DNA from: an uncultured Planctomycetales bacterium
GTDB taxonomy: Bacteria; Planctomycetota; Planctomycetia; Pirellulales; Thermoguttaceae
Assembly: GCA_946541595.1 (NCBI GenBank)
Contig: CAMNJU010000008.1
Coordinates: forward strand, 1-37,611
DNA: 37,611 nucleotides
Reading direction: 5' to 3'
The position numbers and the translations under genes were made by a program. Positions 26,249-34,303 of the stretch are shown in pieces. Under the pieces are notes generated by a model. That model was not told where the DNA came from. It searched no databases and saw only the letters and a list, made by a program, of their open reading frames with translations. Position 1 is the first letter of the stretch; each line of letters opens with the position of its first letter.

Positions 26249-27277
26249 TCACAGCAAGTCTGCAAGTTCATATATCATTTTTTCCGTCTTTTCCCATCCG
26301 AGACACGGATCGGTGATTGACTGTCCGTAAACGCAACCGTCAGGTTTTTGAGAGCCGTCGACGAGATACGATTCAATCATAAGTCCTTTGACAAGGCTAG
26401 CGACGTCTTTTGAGCAGCGCATGCTGTGTAACACCTCTTGCGCGATCCTCGGCTGTTCCGCCCAATGTTTACCCGAATTTGAATGGTTGCAGTCGACGAT
26501 AACGGAGGGGTTCTGCAGATTTGTGTTAGAATAAAGTTCGCAAAGGAATTGCAAGTCCTCATAATGATAGTTTGGAACGGTACGTCCGTGTTTGCTCGCA
26601 TAACCGCGTAAAATAGCGTGTGCGAGGGGATTTCCCTTACTTTGAACTTCCCAGCCGGAAAAAACAAACGTGTGCATGTTTTGCGCCGCCGTAATGGAAT
26701 TCATCATAACGGACAAGTCGCCGCCTGTCGGATTCTTCATTCCTACCGGAATGGCTAAACCGCTTGCGACGAGTCGGTGTTGCTGATCCTCTACCGAACG
26801 CGCGCCGACGGCAACGTACGAAAGACAGTCTGAAAGGTAACGGTGGTTTTCCGGGTAGAGCATTTCGTCAGCGCAGGAGAAGCCCGTCTTTTCCAAGGCG
26901 TCAACGTGCAGTTTTCTGATCGCGATTAAACCTTTTAACAAGTCGGGAGAATTGTTGGGATCGGGCTGATGGAGCATCCCCTTGTATCCTGCTCCCGTCG
27001 TGCGCGGCTTATTTGTGTAAATACGCGGCACGATGACGATTTTGTCTTGAACTTTATCCTGAACTTCGCGCAGTCTGCCGATATACTCCAAAACTGCGTC
27101 TTCTCTGTCGGCGGAACATGGTCCGATCACCAGTAAAAACTTATGACTTTGCCCTAAAAAAATTTGACGGACTTCGGCGTCGTTATTCGCTTTCGTTTCG
27201 ACGAGTCTGTCAGATAACGGGTACATCTCTTTTATGACGCGCGCCGTAGGCATCTCGCGTTTAAAATCCATGTTCAT
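26249..27277 (-). CDS. aroF: 3-deoxy-7-phosphoheptulonate synthase (class I DAHP synthase)
   Basis: 342 residues, normal for the AroF/AroG/AroH type. It condenses phosphoenolpyruvate with erythrose 4-phosphate as the first step of the shikimate pathway. Visible residues include Cys54 in IGPCSADRED, PRIYTNKPRTTGAGYKG (substrate binding), GARSVEDQQHR, PVGMKNPTGGD, the metal His in VDCNHSNSGK, Glu in MIESYLVDG and Asp in SITDPCLGWE. Which isozyme type it is, and so its feedback effector, cannot be read with certainty. It lies 102 bases after pheA on the same strand, so both are probably one aromatic amino acid operon. A terminator follows. Confidence 0.95.
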   Translation of the reverse strand: MNMDFKREMPTARVIKEMYPLSDRLVETKANNDAEVRQIFLGQSHKFLLVIGPCSADREDAVLEYIGRLREVQDKVQDKIVIVPRIYTNKPRTTGAGYKGMLHQPDPNNSPDLLKGLIAIRKLHVDALEKTGFSCADEMLYPENHRYLSDCLSYVAVGARSVEDQQHRLVASGLAIPVGMKNPTGGDLSVMMNSITAAQNMHTFVFSGWEVQSKGNPLAHAILRGYASKHGRTVPNYHYEDLQFLCELYSNTNLQNPSVIVDCNHSNSGKHWAEQPRIAQEVLHSMRCSKDVASLVKGLMIESYLVDGSQKPDGCVYGQSITDPCLGWEKTEKMIYELADLL

Positions 27278-27379
27278 AGCAAGGGTCTTTCTGTTAAAGG
27301 AGAAGTAGGAACTTTTGAGCCGGCGGTTGAATTCTCATTTCCGTTGGCGACAAAATGTAAATGACGTTGTTTTTACGTA

Positions 27380-28477
27380 TTATTTATTGAAAGTATAATA
27401 CGTTCCAATAAGTTTGAGCCGTGCGCAAATCGCCGATAGCTCACGCATCATTTCACGTCCGTTAGTGTTGTTGATATCGCCTTCTGCTTCGAGGTAGAAG
27501 AAGTAGCTCCATTGCAAATCCTTCATGGGTCGGCTTCGCAAATTGCGCATGTTGAAGCCGTGCGAACCGATGATATTGAGGGTCTGTGCAAGAGCGCCGG
27601 CTTTATTCTGGACTGTAAAGACCAAAATGAAGTTTTCATCTTCGCGAACCTTTGACGAACTAGGAATGTTTTGAACCCGCGAGAGCGCTGCAAAGCGAGT
27701 CGTATTATTGGGCGCGTCATTAATGCCGTTCGCTAAGATTTTTAAATCAAACAGCTCAGCAGTTTCTTCTGATGCAATAGCGGCGACAGTCGGATCGGCA
27801 AGCTCCTTAACATACTTTGCCGCCGCGGCAGTATTGGAGTAAGTTTGAGGGGCAAAGCCGTGCCGCTGGAGATACTCGCTGCATTGGCCGAGGGCCTGAG
27901 GATGACTTACGACGGTTTTGATATTGTCAATAGTCGTTTCGTTAATTCCTAAAAGGGTATGTCGAATAGGAAGTTCTGTCGTCTGATTGACATAGAGATT
28001 TCCAAAGAAGAGCAGATCCATAACGGCGGCAACTTCGCCTTCGTAACTGTTTTCCAGAGGAAGAACAACGCTGTCATTTTCCCCTTGTTCGACGCTCCGA
28101 TATGCCGAGACAAAGTCCGGCATAGGAATAAGATGCGATTCAGGGAAGAGCTTTTTTGCGGCCACATGAGCAAACGCGCCTTCAACTCCGCTGTACGCAA
28201 CTCTACGACTGGTAAGGATCTGCGATTGATACTGGCACGAAAGGTCGACAACCTTTTTAAGAAACGGAACATAATATGATTCAATTTCAGGCGACTTAAC
28301 TCGCCCCTGGCTCTTAATGATCCAGTCGTGTTCGCGCACTTGATCTCTAACGGGCAACGCGTTGGTCTTTTTGAACTTAGCTATCTTTTCACAAGCCTCC
28401 ATTCGCCGTTCAAACAATGCGGCCATTTCTAGATCAATTTGATTAATTTCTGCGCGTGCCTGTTCAAGTTCATTCAT
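27380..28477 (-). CDS. pheA: Bifunctional chorismate mutase / prephenate dehydratase
   Basis: 365 residues from the ATG at 28477, preceded by GAGGAAAGG; a TTG 24 bases upstream has no site. Residues 1-90 are an AroQ-type helical chorismate mutase (ARAEINQIDLEMAALFERR, RDQVREHDW). Residues 95-270 are prephenate dehydratase (VAYSGVEGAFAHVAA, LPLENSYEG, and the catalytic NNTTRFAAL). Residues 280-365 are an ACT domain (KAGALAQTLNIIGSHGFNM, then LRSRP). The classic phenylalanine-binding ESRP motif is RSRP here, as I recall in some other bifunctional forms. The protein makes phenylpyruvate for phenylalanine and is expected to be feedback regulated through the ACT domain. Confidence 0.96.
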   Translation of the reverse strand: MNELEQARAEINQIDLEMAALFERRMEACEKIAKFKKTNALPVRDQVREHDWIIKSQGRVKSPEIESYYVPFLKKVVDLSCQYQSQILTSRRVAYSGVEGAFAHVAAKKLFPESHLIPMPDFVSAYRSVEQGENDSVVLPLENSYEGEVAAVMDLLFFGNLYVNQTTELPIRHTLLGINETTIDNIKTVVSHPQALGQCSEYLQRHGFAPQTYSNTAAAAKYVKELADPTVAAIASEETAELFDLKILANGINDAPNNTTRFAALSRVQNIPSSSKVREDENFILVFTVQNKAGALAQTLNIIGSHGFNMRNLRSRPMKDLQWSYFFYLEAEGDINNTNGREMMRELSAICARLKLIGTYYTFNK

Positions 28478-28550
28478 GTTTGTCCTTTCCTCGGATAGCA
28501 AAGTTTTATGACGTGTTACTTCTTATTCAATGACATAATGACCAGGATTT

Positions 28551-29267
28551 TTAAGTTGAAAACAAAGTGTGGACGGCGTCGTTCAAGGGTATATACGCGA
28601 TCGGGAGGAAAATCGCGGGAGTCATATCGGCAACTTTGATCTTGTTCTCGCCAATGTTGAGGATATTCAATCCCAGACCGATAAGAATTGTGCCTCCGAC
28701 CGCCGAAAGTTCGGTAACGACAGTCTCGTTCAAATAGGGCGCCACAAAACCTGCTAAGAGAGTCAGCCCTCCCTGAAACGCCAAAATGAAAACTGCGGAA
28801 AAAAGAACGCCGATACCCATACCTGCGGCAAGAATCGTCGAAGAGACCAGATCAAGCGCGCTTTTGGCGAAAATAATCGAATAGTCGCGATCGACGCCCG
28901 CTTTGAGCGAACCGACAATCGTCATGGCGCCGACGCAAAATATTATGCAAGCGCCGACGAAACCTTCTGAGAATTTTCCGTACCGTTCGCTGTTATGAAA
29001 GAACTGTGAGCTAACTTTGTTTCCAAATCTATTGATCCGAATCTCAATCTTCAAAGCCGTTCCCAGAATAGTCCCCAAAGCTGCGCAGACGATAAGACAG
29101 ACGATATTCTGTGTCTTAATCGCGCCCATGATTCCGATAACGACTGTAACGAGCCCTAACGCTGAAATGACCGTATTCGTCTTTTCAGGGATTATCTTCT
29201 TACGGAAGAGAAGACCGAAAGAACTCCCGATTATAACGGCGAACATATTTACGAATACAGCGATCAT
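28551..29267 (-). CDS. DUF554 family membrane protein
   Basis: 238 residues with about seven hydrophobic segments, an inner-membrane protein. The sequence pattern (GSSFGLLFRKKIIPE at the start, GIMGAIKT, FVGACIIFCVGAMTIVGSL, GLGLNILNIGENKIKVADM near the end) is that of the DUF554/YdfK/YqgA family, whose function is unknown. It lies 73 bases before pheA on the same strand and after a strong terminator, so it may start its own unit that reads into pheA. Its ribosome binding site is weak. Confidence 0.85.
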   Translation of the reverse strand: MIAVFVNMFAVIIGSSFGLLFRKKIIPEKTNTVISALGLVTVVIGIMGAIKTQNIVCLIVCAALGTILGTALKIEIRINRFGNKVSSQFFHNSERYGKFSEGFVGACIIFCVGAMTIVGSLKAGVDRDYSIIFAKSALDLVSSTILAAGMGIGVLFSAVFILAFQGGLTLLAGFVAPYLNETVVTELSAVGGTILIGLGLNILNIGENKIKVADMTPAIFLPIAYIPLNDAVHTLFST

Positions 29268-29282
29268 GATTGGACCATACGG

Positions 29283-29313
29283 AAAAAAAAACGGCGCCCG
29301 TTTAAGGACGCCG
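29283..29313 (-). terminator. Intrinsic terminator of the 50-residue gene
   Basis: On the minus strand CGGCGTCC and GGGCGCCG form an 8-base stem with a 6-base loop, followed by eight or nine T. It stands 48 bases after the stop codon at 29362 and before the DUF554 start. Confidence 0.88.
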
Positions 29314-29361
29314 AACGTTATCTATAAGTGGAATTCCGGAATCTAGCGTTGCGTAGCGTCC

Positions 29362-29514
29362 TTACGTATACTGAGTAAACCCGGCATAAAATTGCCAAGA
29401 AAACAGACTAAAGTAATACCCCTGAGCTTCAAACAAAGAAGCGACGGCGCCACCGCGAACACATCGGGAGCCGTCTGCGGTTCCGAAATAGGTGTTGTTC
29501 AGTTTGTAAGCCAT
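29362..29514 (-). CDS. Small 50-residue protein, unknown function
   Basis: A frame of 51 codons that starts at ATG 29514 and stops at TAA 29362. AAAGGAAAGG stands 7 bases before the start, a near-consensus promoter lies at 29546-29573, and a strong terminator follows at 29283, so it has a complete transcription unit of its own. The product begins MAYKLNNTYFGTADGSRC and ends YYFSLFSWQFYAGFTQYT. It is rich in Tyr and Phe (about one residue in four in the second half), has one Cys and no clear signal peptide. I do not recognise it. It could be a small structural or regulatory protein or a peptide precursor; no maturation gene is next to it. Confidence 0.65.
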   Translation of the reverse strand: MAYKLNNTYFGTADGSRCVRGGAVASLFEAQGYYFSLFSWQFYAGFTQYT

Positions 29515-29545
29515 AAAGGCGCCTTTCCTTTCTGAAGTTACTCAG

Positions 29546-29573
29546 ATTATAGTTAAGTCCGGATAGACGTCAA
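29546..29573 (-). promoter_or_regulatory. Strong sigma-70 promoter for the 50-residue gene
   Basis: On the minus strand TTGACG and a perfect TATAAT are separated by 16 bases. The expected leader is only about 25 bases. Confidence 0.75.
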
Positions 29574-29682
29574 CTAATGGGAGAAATAAATTCATACCCC
29601 AATATTTTTTATTCCGGTTCTCGGTTTAAACAAACAGGTTCCGCTTTTTACGAACGTCGTTTTATCTGAAGTCTTCTAAACT

Positions 29683-30966
29683 TCAAACTTCCGGGAGTTC
29701 GTAACCTTTGCGCCTCGGACGATCGACGTACGAATTGGCCTCGTCGTCTCCGATAAACGTTTCTTTTTCAGGATCCCATTGAAGGGGACGGTTGAGAATT
29801 CTTGTTATATTAACGAGATGGCAAACGGAAACGCTTCGATGTCCAATTTCCACGTCGGCATGCGGTCGCTCGCGCGTAACCATGCAGTCGAAGAAGTTTT
29901 CGATGTGCGGACGCGCGATCCAAGTCGGGCCTTCTGGCGGATCCGGTTCTGGAGCGTCTGCGATAAGACTTTGGGGATTGGCTTTGAGATTGTTACGATT
30001 AATTTCCAAATTCCCCTTTTCGCAGCGGAAAATTGCTCCACCCATTGGCGCTTTACCGTATTCGAGGTCAAAATGGACTTCCGTACCGTCCGCATATTTT
30101 GCGGCGACCGCCCCATTGCCCGAGGGCATAGGCGCGAGGGCTACTGGCCCCGAATTGTCGGCTCCTAACGCCCACTGAATCTGGTCGACGCCGTGTGCGC
30201 CCCAGTTTGTCATTTCGCCGCCGGAATAAGGACGCCATTGCATCCAACCGAGAAGCATGGAGTTGAACTTCCGATATTCGGTCGGTCCTTGCCATGCATC
30301 CCAATTGAACCCATCCGGAATCGGTTCCTCCGCGTAATCGGCAGGAATCTCGGACGAAATAGGATAGTTGCACGCCTGAACGACTTTAATCTTGCCGAGT
30401 TTGCCTTCACGCACCAGACGGCAACCGTATTCGTTAAGGCGCATTGACCGTTGTTGGGTTCCGACTTGAAAAACTTGTTTTGAGTTTCGAACGATGTTGA
30501 CGAGTCGACGCCCCTCGGCAATGTACGCCGTTAGAGGTTTTTCTGCATAGACGTCCAAACCTGCAAGTACCGCGTGAGCCGCAGGAATCGTTCTGCAGTG
30601 ATCCTGTGTGGCGACGAACGCGCAGTCTAGCTTTTCTTTCTCAAAGAGTTCGACGTCAGAATCGTACGTCCTCCATTCCTCGCCGTCCCCAATAAGCCCG
30701 GAATTCTTTTTTTCATTTATGCAGTCGATCATCTTTTGACGCCAAAAATCTGCGACTGCCACGATTTTGGCACGTTCTTTGGGGATGTGTTCCATGAGTT
30801 GGCGCGCGCGTCCTCCAACGCCGACGAACCCGACAATTATACGGTCGTTGGCGCCAACCTGACCCTGAGCCGACAGCGCAGAACGAGGAATGAGAGTGGG
30901 AAGCGCATACCCGGCGGCCAGCGCCAAGCCTGTGTTTTTCAAAAAGGATCGGCGGGAATTTTTCAT
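29683..30966 (-). CDS. Tat-exported Gfo/Idh/MocA family oxidoreductase
   Basis: 427 residues from the ATG at 30966, chosen for AAAGGAGAT 8 bases before it; the frame extends 51 bases upstream without a site. The N-terminus carries a twin-arginine signal (NSRRSFLKNTGLALAAGYAL). The nucleotide-binding domain begins with VGFVGVGGRARQLM, followed by the family Glu-Lys motif in YAEKPL. The substrate domain includes GWMQWRPYSGGEMTNWGAHG with the conserved Asp/His pair region. Members are NAD(P)-dependent sugar or inositol dehydrogenases; the Tat-exported type is much expanded in planctomycetes and the substrate is usually unknown. It has its own promoter at 31068-31096 and is divergent from the SHD1 gene. 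Confidence 0.92.
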   Translation of the reverse strand: MKNSRRSFLKNTGLALAAGYALPTLIPRSALSAQGQVGANDRIIVGFVGVGGRARQLMEHIPKERAKIVAVADFWRQKMIDCINEKKNSGLIGDGEEWRTYDSDVELFEKEKLDCAFVATQDHCRTIPAAHAVLAGLDVYAEKPLTAYIAEGRRLVNIVRNSKQVFQVGTQQRSMRLNEYGCRLVREGKLGKIKVVQACNYPISSEIPADYAEEPIPDGFNWDAWQGPTEYRKFNSMLLGWMQWRPYSGGEMTNWGAHGVDQIQWALGADNSGPVALAPMPSGNGAVAAKYADGTEVHFDLEYGKAPMGGAIFRCEKGNLEINRNNLKANPQSLIADAPEPDPPEGPTWIARPHIENFFDCMVTRERPHADVEIGHRSVSVCHLVNITRILNRPLQWDPEKETFIGDDEANSYVDRPRRKGYELPEV

Positions 30967-31067
30967 AGTGATATCTCCTTTCGCAAGGTAAAGCATATGC
31001 TGGCGCCGTTCACGCAAGTGGAGGCGCCGAAGACAGAAAATCTACTGTTATATCAATAGACCCATTT

Positions 31068-31096
31068 ATTTTACACCGGCCATTCATCAGTGTCAA
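31068..31096 (-). promoter_or_regulatory. Sigma-70 promoter for the Gfo/Idh/MocA gene
   Basis: On the minus strand TTGACA (perfect) and TAAAAT are separated by 17 bases; the leader is about 95 bases. Confidence 0.7.
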
Positions 31097-31210
31097 AGGT
31101 TTCATATATTTTTATGTTTTATGATGAGTTTAAACAATCGTTATAATTAGAATAGACATGTCGCATTTTCATAGAAAAAGGATTCCTTTTACGTTTATAA
31201 GCGTTACTAG

Positions 31211-31239
31211 TTGATATGTCCTACTGAAAATTATATAAT
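31211..31239 (+). promoter_or_regulatory. Sigma-70 promoter for the SHD1 gene
   Basis: TTGATA and a perfect TATAAT are separated by 17 bases, giving a leader of about 60 bases before the ATG at 31304. Confidence 0.72.
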
Positions 31240-31242
31240 CCT

Positions 31243-31257
31243 TGACAGTTACTGTCA
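31243..31257. promoter_or_regulatory. Palindrome at the expected transcription start, possible operator
   Basis: TGACAGTTACTGTCA is a perfect 6-3-6 palindrome that begins 4 bases after the -10 box of the SHD1 promoter. Confidence 0.45.
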
Positions 31258-31303
31258 GGTAATCCTGCAATACTTCCAATGTAAGTTTCTGAGGAGGACA
31301 TTT

Positions 31304-33346
31304 ATGGGCGCACGTTTCAGTTTTCCCCGTTCTTTTTCGACTGGTATCTTGTTGCTCGCGGCGTTTTGCGTAAGTGGACTTCATTCCGACGTTGGCGTCG
31401 TAAATCTGTTGGCGCAAGAGGAGGAAGCCCGCGTTTGGACCGACTCAACTGGAAAATTTAAAGTTGACGCAGTATTGGTTTCGAGCGACGGATCGGAAGT
31501 TACTCTGCGTAAGTCTGACAATCGAACCGTTAAGATTCCGATTAACAAGTTGAGCCAGGCTGATCAGGATTATCTCGATCAGCTTTCGGGCAATCCATTT
31601 GCCGGAGGCTCCGTTGAAAGTTCCTCTTCGTCATTCTCTGTTGGCGGTAAGACTCAACGGTTTGACGGAGTCGACATGCCTGTTCTTATTGGCGATCGCT
31701 CTAAGGTGAAGCGATTAGCGGGACAGGGAGACGCTAGTTGGAAACTTGTTCCGACGAATCTTTCAAATCAGTCGTTCAGCTCTGTTCGTCAGGTTGAAGT
31801 AATGGCCGACGCAGGTCTTTCGAATCCTTCCAAATCCAATGTAGAGACGCTGCTTACTCCTTGCAGTTTCGATTCCCCGTATTTTTATTTAAGTTTTCAC
31901 GACGGCTATGGGGATACGAGAACGAACTTTTTACAGCGTTGCGACGTGGTTAAGGGAACCAGTGAAACTGTCCAATGTCCAAGCGGTACTCTTGAATTTG
32001 TTTCACTTTCGCCCGACGGTAAGTATGCGCTGGCTATATTAAGCTGCAAACCTTCGAAGATTGGAATTGAAAGAAAATGTCTCCTAGCTATTTTTTCAAC
32101 TGAATCTATCAAAGCAGGCGGTAAGGTAAAACCGAGCGCTATTTTCTGTCCCTATTACACGAAACCTAAAAACGATTACGAAGATCCGACTAAGCCTCTT
32201 AAGGGGGCGTATTGGATAGATGATAATTCCGTTTTGACAAGATCTGAAAACGAGCTTGTAAAGTGGAACCTAAAGACAGGCGTTGGCGAATATGCCGTTT
32301 CCGTCTCTGCTCGTGCCGGCGTGGAGATGAGCCCTGACCGTAAATATATCGCTATTTCGGAACGCAATCTTTTAAAGATCATCGACGTCGCGAACGGCGA
32401 ATACCTTGGCGTAACAGACCTTTCAAAATCGGGGGACGAATCGGAAAACGCCTCGCAACCCAGTATTTATGGCAATTCTCTTGGCTTCTCACCCAATGGC
32501 GAGCGAATAGCCTGTCTTGTTGGCGACGTTGTTTCCGTTGTTGATTTGAAGACTGGCGATTGTGTTAATCGCATAGAAATTGAAGGAGGAATAAATAAAA
32601 GCCTCGTTTGGGCAAACGACAGTTCTATTCTTGTCGAAGACGCTCTATACGACCTCGAAACAGGTCTTCCGGTTTGCCGTTACGCTAATTTTAGCATCAG
32701 TTATTCGCCTGTCAGTTATAAAGGACTCGTATGGACCGTTTGTTCAGACAGTTACTCCGGCCCTCAGACGCTTGTCGGAATTAATCTTCCGCATAAAAAA
32801 GCGCTTGAACAGCTTAAGTCCCTGAAAAAGGACGACGCTTTTGTCGTCTATCCAGGGATGGAAATGAGCATAAAGACTGAAATGAACGGTCTTTTAGACG
32901 ATTCCGAAGTTCAGAAACTTCTCATTAAGCAACTGAAAGAAAGGGGATTTAAGTACAATCCTAAGGCAAAGATGTTATTAAAAGCGCGATGCGTTGACAC
33001 AAAACGCGAGGAAGAAGTAACTTATGGCGCACAGCGAGGTTTTGGCCGTCTTCCGTTGCCTATCCCCGGTTCCGTGCAACCTATGGGAAGCGTTAAGTTA
33101 AAGGTCTTTGAGGAAGCTGTTGAAATTACCGACGGAAAGCAAACTCTGTGGGCTTTTGCAAGAGAAACCACCGGTCCTAGGAACGTCGAATATGATCCTG
33201 AGAAAAGAATCGAGGATCTTATTAGGGAAACTAATAAACCGGAAGCTCGCTTTTTTGAATTTGCTCCTTTGCCGAGGTATGTCGCTAAAAACGGCAACGT
33301 TGGCGGGGCTATGAGAGCCGAGATTACCCCTAGCGGCGTGAAGTAA
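31304..33346 (+). CDS. Secreted SHD1-domain protein with beta-propeller-like region
   Basis: 680 residues from the ATG at 31304, which has GAGGAGG 6 bases before it; the frame continues upstream without a start site. A signal peptide covers about residues 1-36 (TGILLLAAFCVSGLHS). Residues 45-95 are an SHD1 (SLA1 homology 1) domain: RVWTDSTGKFKVDAVLV, LRKSDNRTVKIPINKLS, QDYLDQL, a domain typical of exported planctomycete proteins. Residues 200-520 have repeated blade-like units (FVSLSPDGKYALAIL, VEMSPDRKYIAIS, LGFSPNGERIACLVGD), resembling a WD40 or YVTN-like propeller. The last 150 residues are a mixed domain with no clear match. The role is unknown, probably protein or polymer binding at the envelope. 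Confidence 0.82.
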   Translation: MGARFSFPRSFSTGILLLAAFCVSGLHSDVGVVNLLAQEEEARVWTDSTGKFKVDAVLVSSDGSEVTLRKSDNRTVKIPINKLSQADQDYLDQLSGNPFAGGSVESSSSSFSVGGKTQRFDGVDMPVLIGDRSKVKRLAGQGDASWKLVPTNLSNQSFSSVRQVEVMADAGLSNPSKSNVETLLTPCSFDSPYFYLSFHDGYGDTRTNFLQRCDVVKGTSETVQCPSGTLEFVSLSPDGKYALAILSCKPSKIGIERKCLLAIFSTESIKAGGKVKPSAIFCPYYTKPKNDYEDPTKPLKGAYWIDDNSVLTRSENELVKWNLKTGVGEYAVSVSARAGVEMSPDRKYIAISERNLLKIIDVANGEYLGVTDLSKSGDESENASQPSIYGNSLGFSPNGERIACLVGDVVSVVDLKTGDCVNRIEIEGGINKSLVWANDSSILVEDALYDLETGLPVCRYANFSISYSPVSYKGLVWTVCSDSYSGPQTLVGINLPHKKALEQLKSLKKDDAFVVYPGMEMSIKTEMNGLLDDSEVQKLLIKQLKERGFKYNPKAKMLLKARCVDTKREEEVTYGAQRGFGRLPLPIPGSVQPMGSVKLKVFEEAVEITDGKQTLWAFARETTGPRNVEYDPEKRIEDLIRETNKPEARFFEFAPLPRYVAKNGNVGGAMRAEITPSGVK

Positions 33347-33427
33347 AGCGATTCCTGTCTAACTGTACTGATAGATTTGCTTAGTTTGTGTAATGGCTTG
33401 TGGTTATGAAACGTAAGCCTAAAGCGT

Positions 33428-33466
33428 AAGAAGAACCTTCGTTTGGGCGCGAAGGTTCTTCTTTGT
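33428..33466 (+). terminator. Long hairpin after the SHD1 gene, possible terminator
   Basis: AAGAAGAACCTTCG (33428-33441) pairs perfectly over 14 bases with CGAAGGTTCTTCTT (33450-33463). The T run after it is short, so termination is likely but not certain. Confidence 0.6.
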
Positions 33467-33700
33467 TACCGCTCAATATAGGTCCTTTAATATTGTGTGC
33501 TGATAATAGATCGTAAATTTCGATGTAAGAGTGGTTCTGTGTTCTGTCGTTATATTCTTGAATAGCTTTGTACGAAACGGTCGTTCTACGTATATATGTT
33601 TCGTCTTTTAAACAGGTTGAAGAATCCAACCTTTTGTAATGTAATAATATGAGTTATAAATTAAAAAATAGGTGAATCACCCTCTTTTTATGAAAAACTC

Positions 33701-33728
33701 TTGACAAATCGGGAAAGATAGTTAATAT
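33701..33728 (+). promoter_or_regulatory. Sigma-70 promoter with no gene close downstream
   Basis: A perfect TTGACA and TAATAT are separated by 16 bases. The next supported frame on this strand starts at 34058 and the next large gene at 34304, so the leader would be about 320-570 bases. Confidence 0.6.
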
Positions 33729-34057
33729 CTAGCTCCGAAAGGGAGGCTTTCTTTGCCTGACGTAAGCTACGAATTGCAGTTCACGTTTGCGTCTTTCCAG
33801 AGTTATACTGAGCGATCGTTTGAGAAAGAATTGACGCGTTAAGTTATGCTGTGGCAAATATTTCATTCTCTGAGCGCAGATTAGCTCATTGGAATTTGAG
33901 TAATATTTTGCTGAACGCTTCATTTTGCTTGGAAGTTCCTTTTTCGACTAAGGTTGTTTTTCATGTTCCTTTTCGTGTTTAACGCGCCGTTTACAATAAA
34001 TTTATTTATTTGCAGAACGTGAACGTTTTTCTCGTCTTTAAAGAACGGGAAGCGTAA

Positions 34058-34213
34058 ATGAAAGGAAGTAACCTTTGGAGATGTTTCGTTTTGGGTGAAG
34101 CGCCTTTTACGAATACGGACTGCCGGCGGCGCTCAATAGCTTTGCTAGATCCAGTTAGAGACGATATGGTTGTTTTGGACGGCGGAGTTTGTAAATTATA
34201 CTCACTGCAATAA
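34058..34213 (+). CDS. Possible small 51-residue protein
   Basis: A frame of 52 codons with ATG at 34058 and TAA at 34211, preceded by GGGAAG at a 5-base distance. The product begins MKGSNLWRCFVLGEAPF and includes LLDPVRDDMVVLDGG and a Cys near the end; it has three Cys. I do not recognise it. It lies 90 bases before the very long gene and downstream of the promoter at 33701, so it could be co-transcribed. A frame on the other strand overlaps it but uses a TTG start without a ribosome binding site. Coding status is uncertain. Confidence 0.4.
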   Translation: MKGSNLWRCFVLGEAPFTNTDCRRRSIALLDPVRDDMVVLDGGVCKLYSLQ

Positions 34214-34303
34214 GCAGACAATTATTAAACATTGGTTTGTGTCAGAACAACCTGCGATAAAGTTTGATTTTCCTCGTATTGTTATAAGGTGGTGGGTAAG
34301 ACA

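Larger units (their letters stand above)
30967..31303. other. Divergent intergenic region with two strong promoters
   Basis: Contains back-to-back near-consensus promoters for the Gfo/Idh/MocA gene (minus) and the SHD1 gene (plus), and a short palindrome at the expected plus-strand start site. No coding sequence seen. Confidence 0.7.
33347..34057. other. AT-rich region with few recognisable features
   Basis: About 700 bases with no supported gene. It holds a long hairpin just after the SHD1 gene, a promoter at 33701-33728, and a small GGCTTTCTTTGCC hairpin near 33744. Minus-strand frames here use TTG starts or lack a proper ribosome binding site. A non-coding RNA could be present but no known family was recognised. 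Confidence 0.5.

Noticed and set aside
33381-33629. 82-codon minus-strand frame after the SHD1 gene
   Set aside because: TTG start with no spacing to a ribosome binding site, and it runs through the 14-base hairpin that looks like a terminator.
33729-33923. 64-codon minus-strand frame
   Set aside because: Has an ATG, but AAGGAA is too far away, the composition is odd and it ends beside a promoter of the opposite strand. Not strong enough to list as a gene.
34006-34221. 71-codon minus-strand frame
   Set aside because: TTG start without a ribosome binding site, opposite the small plus-strand frame that has one.
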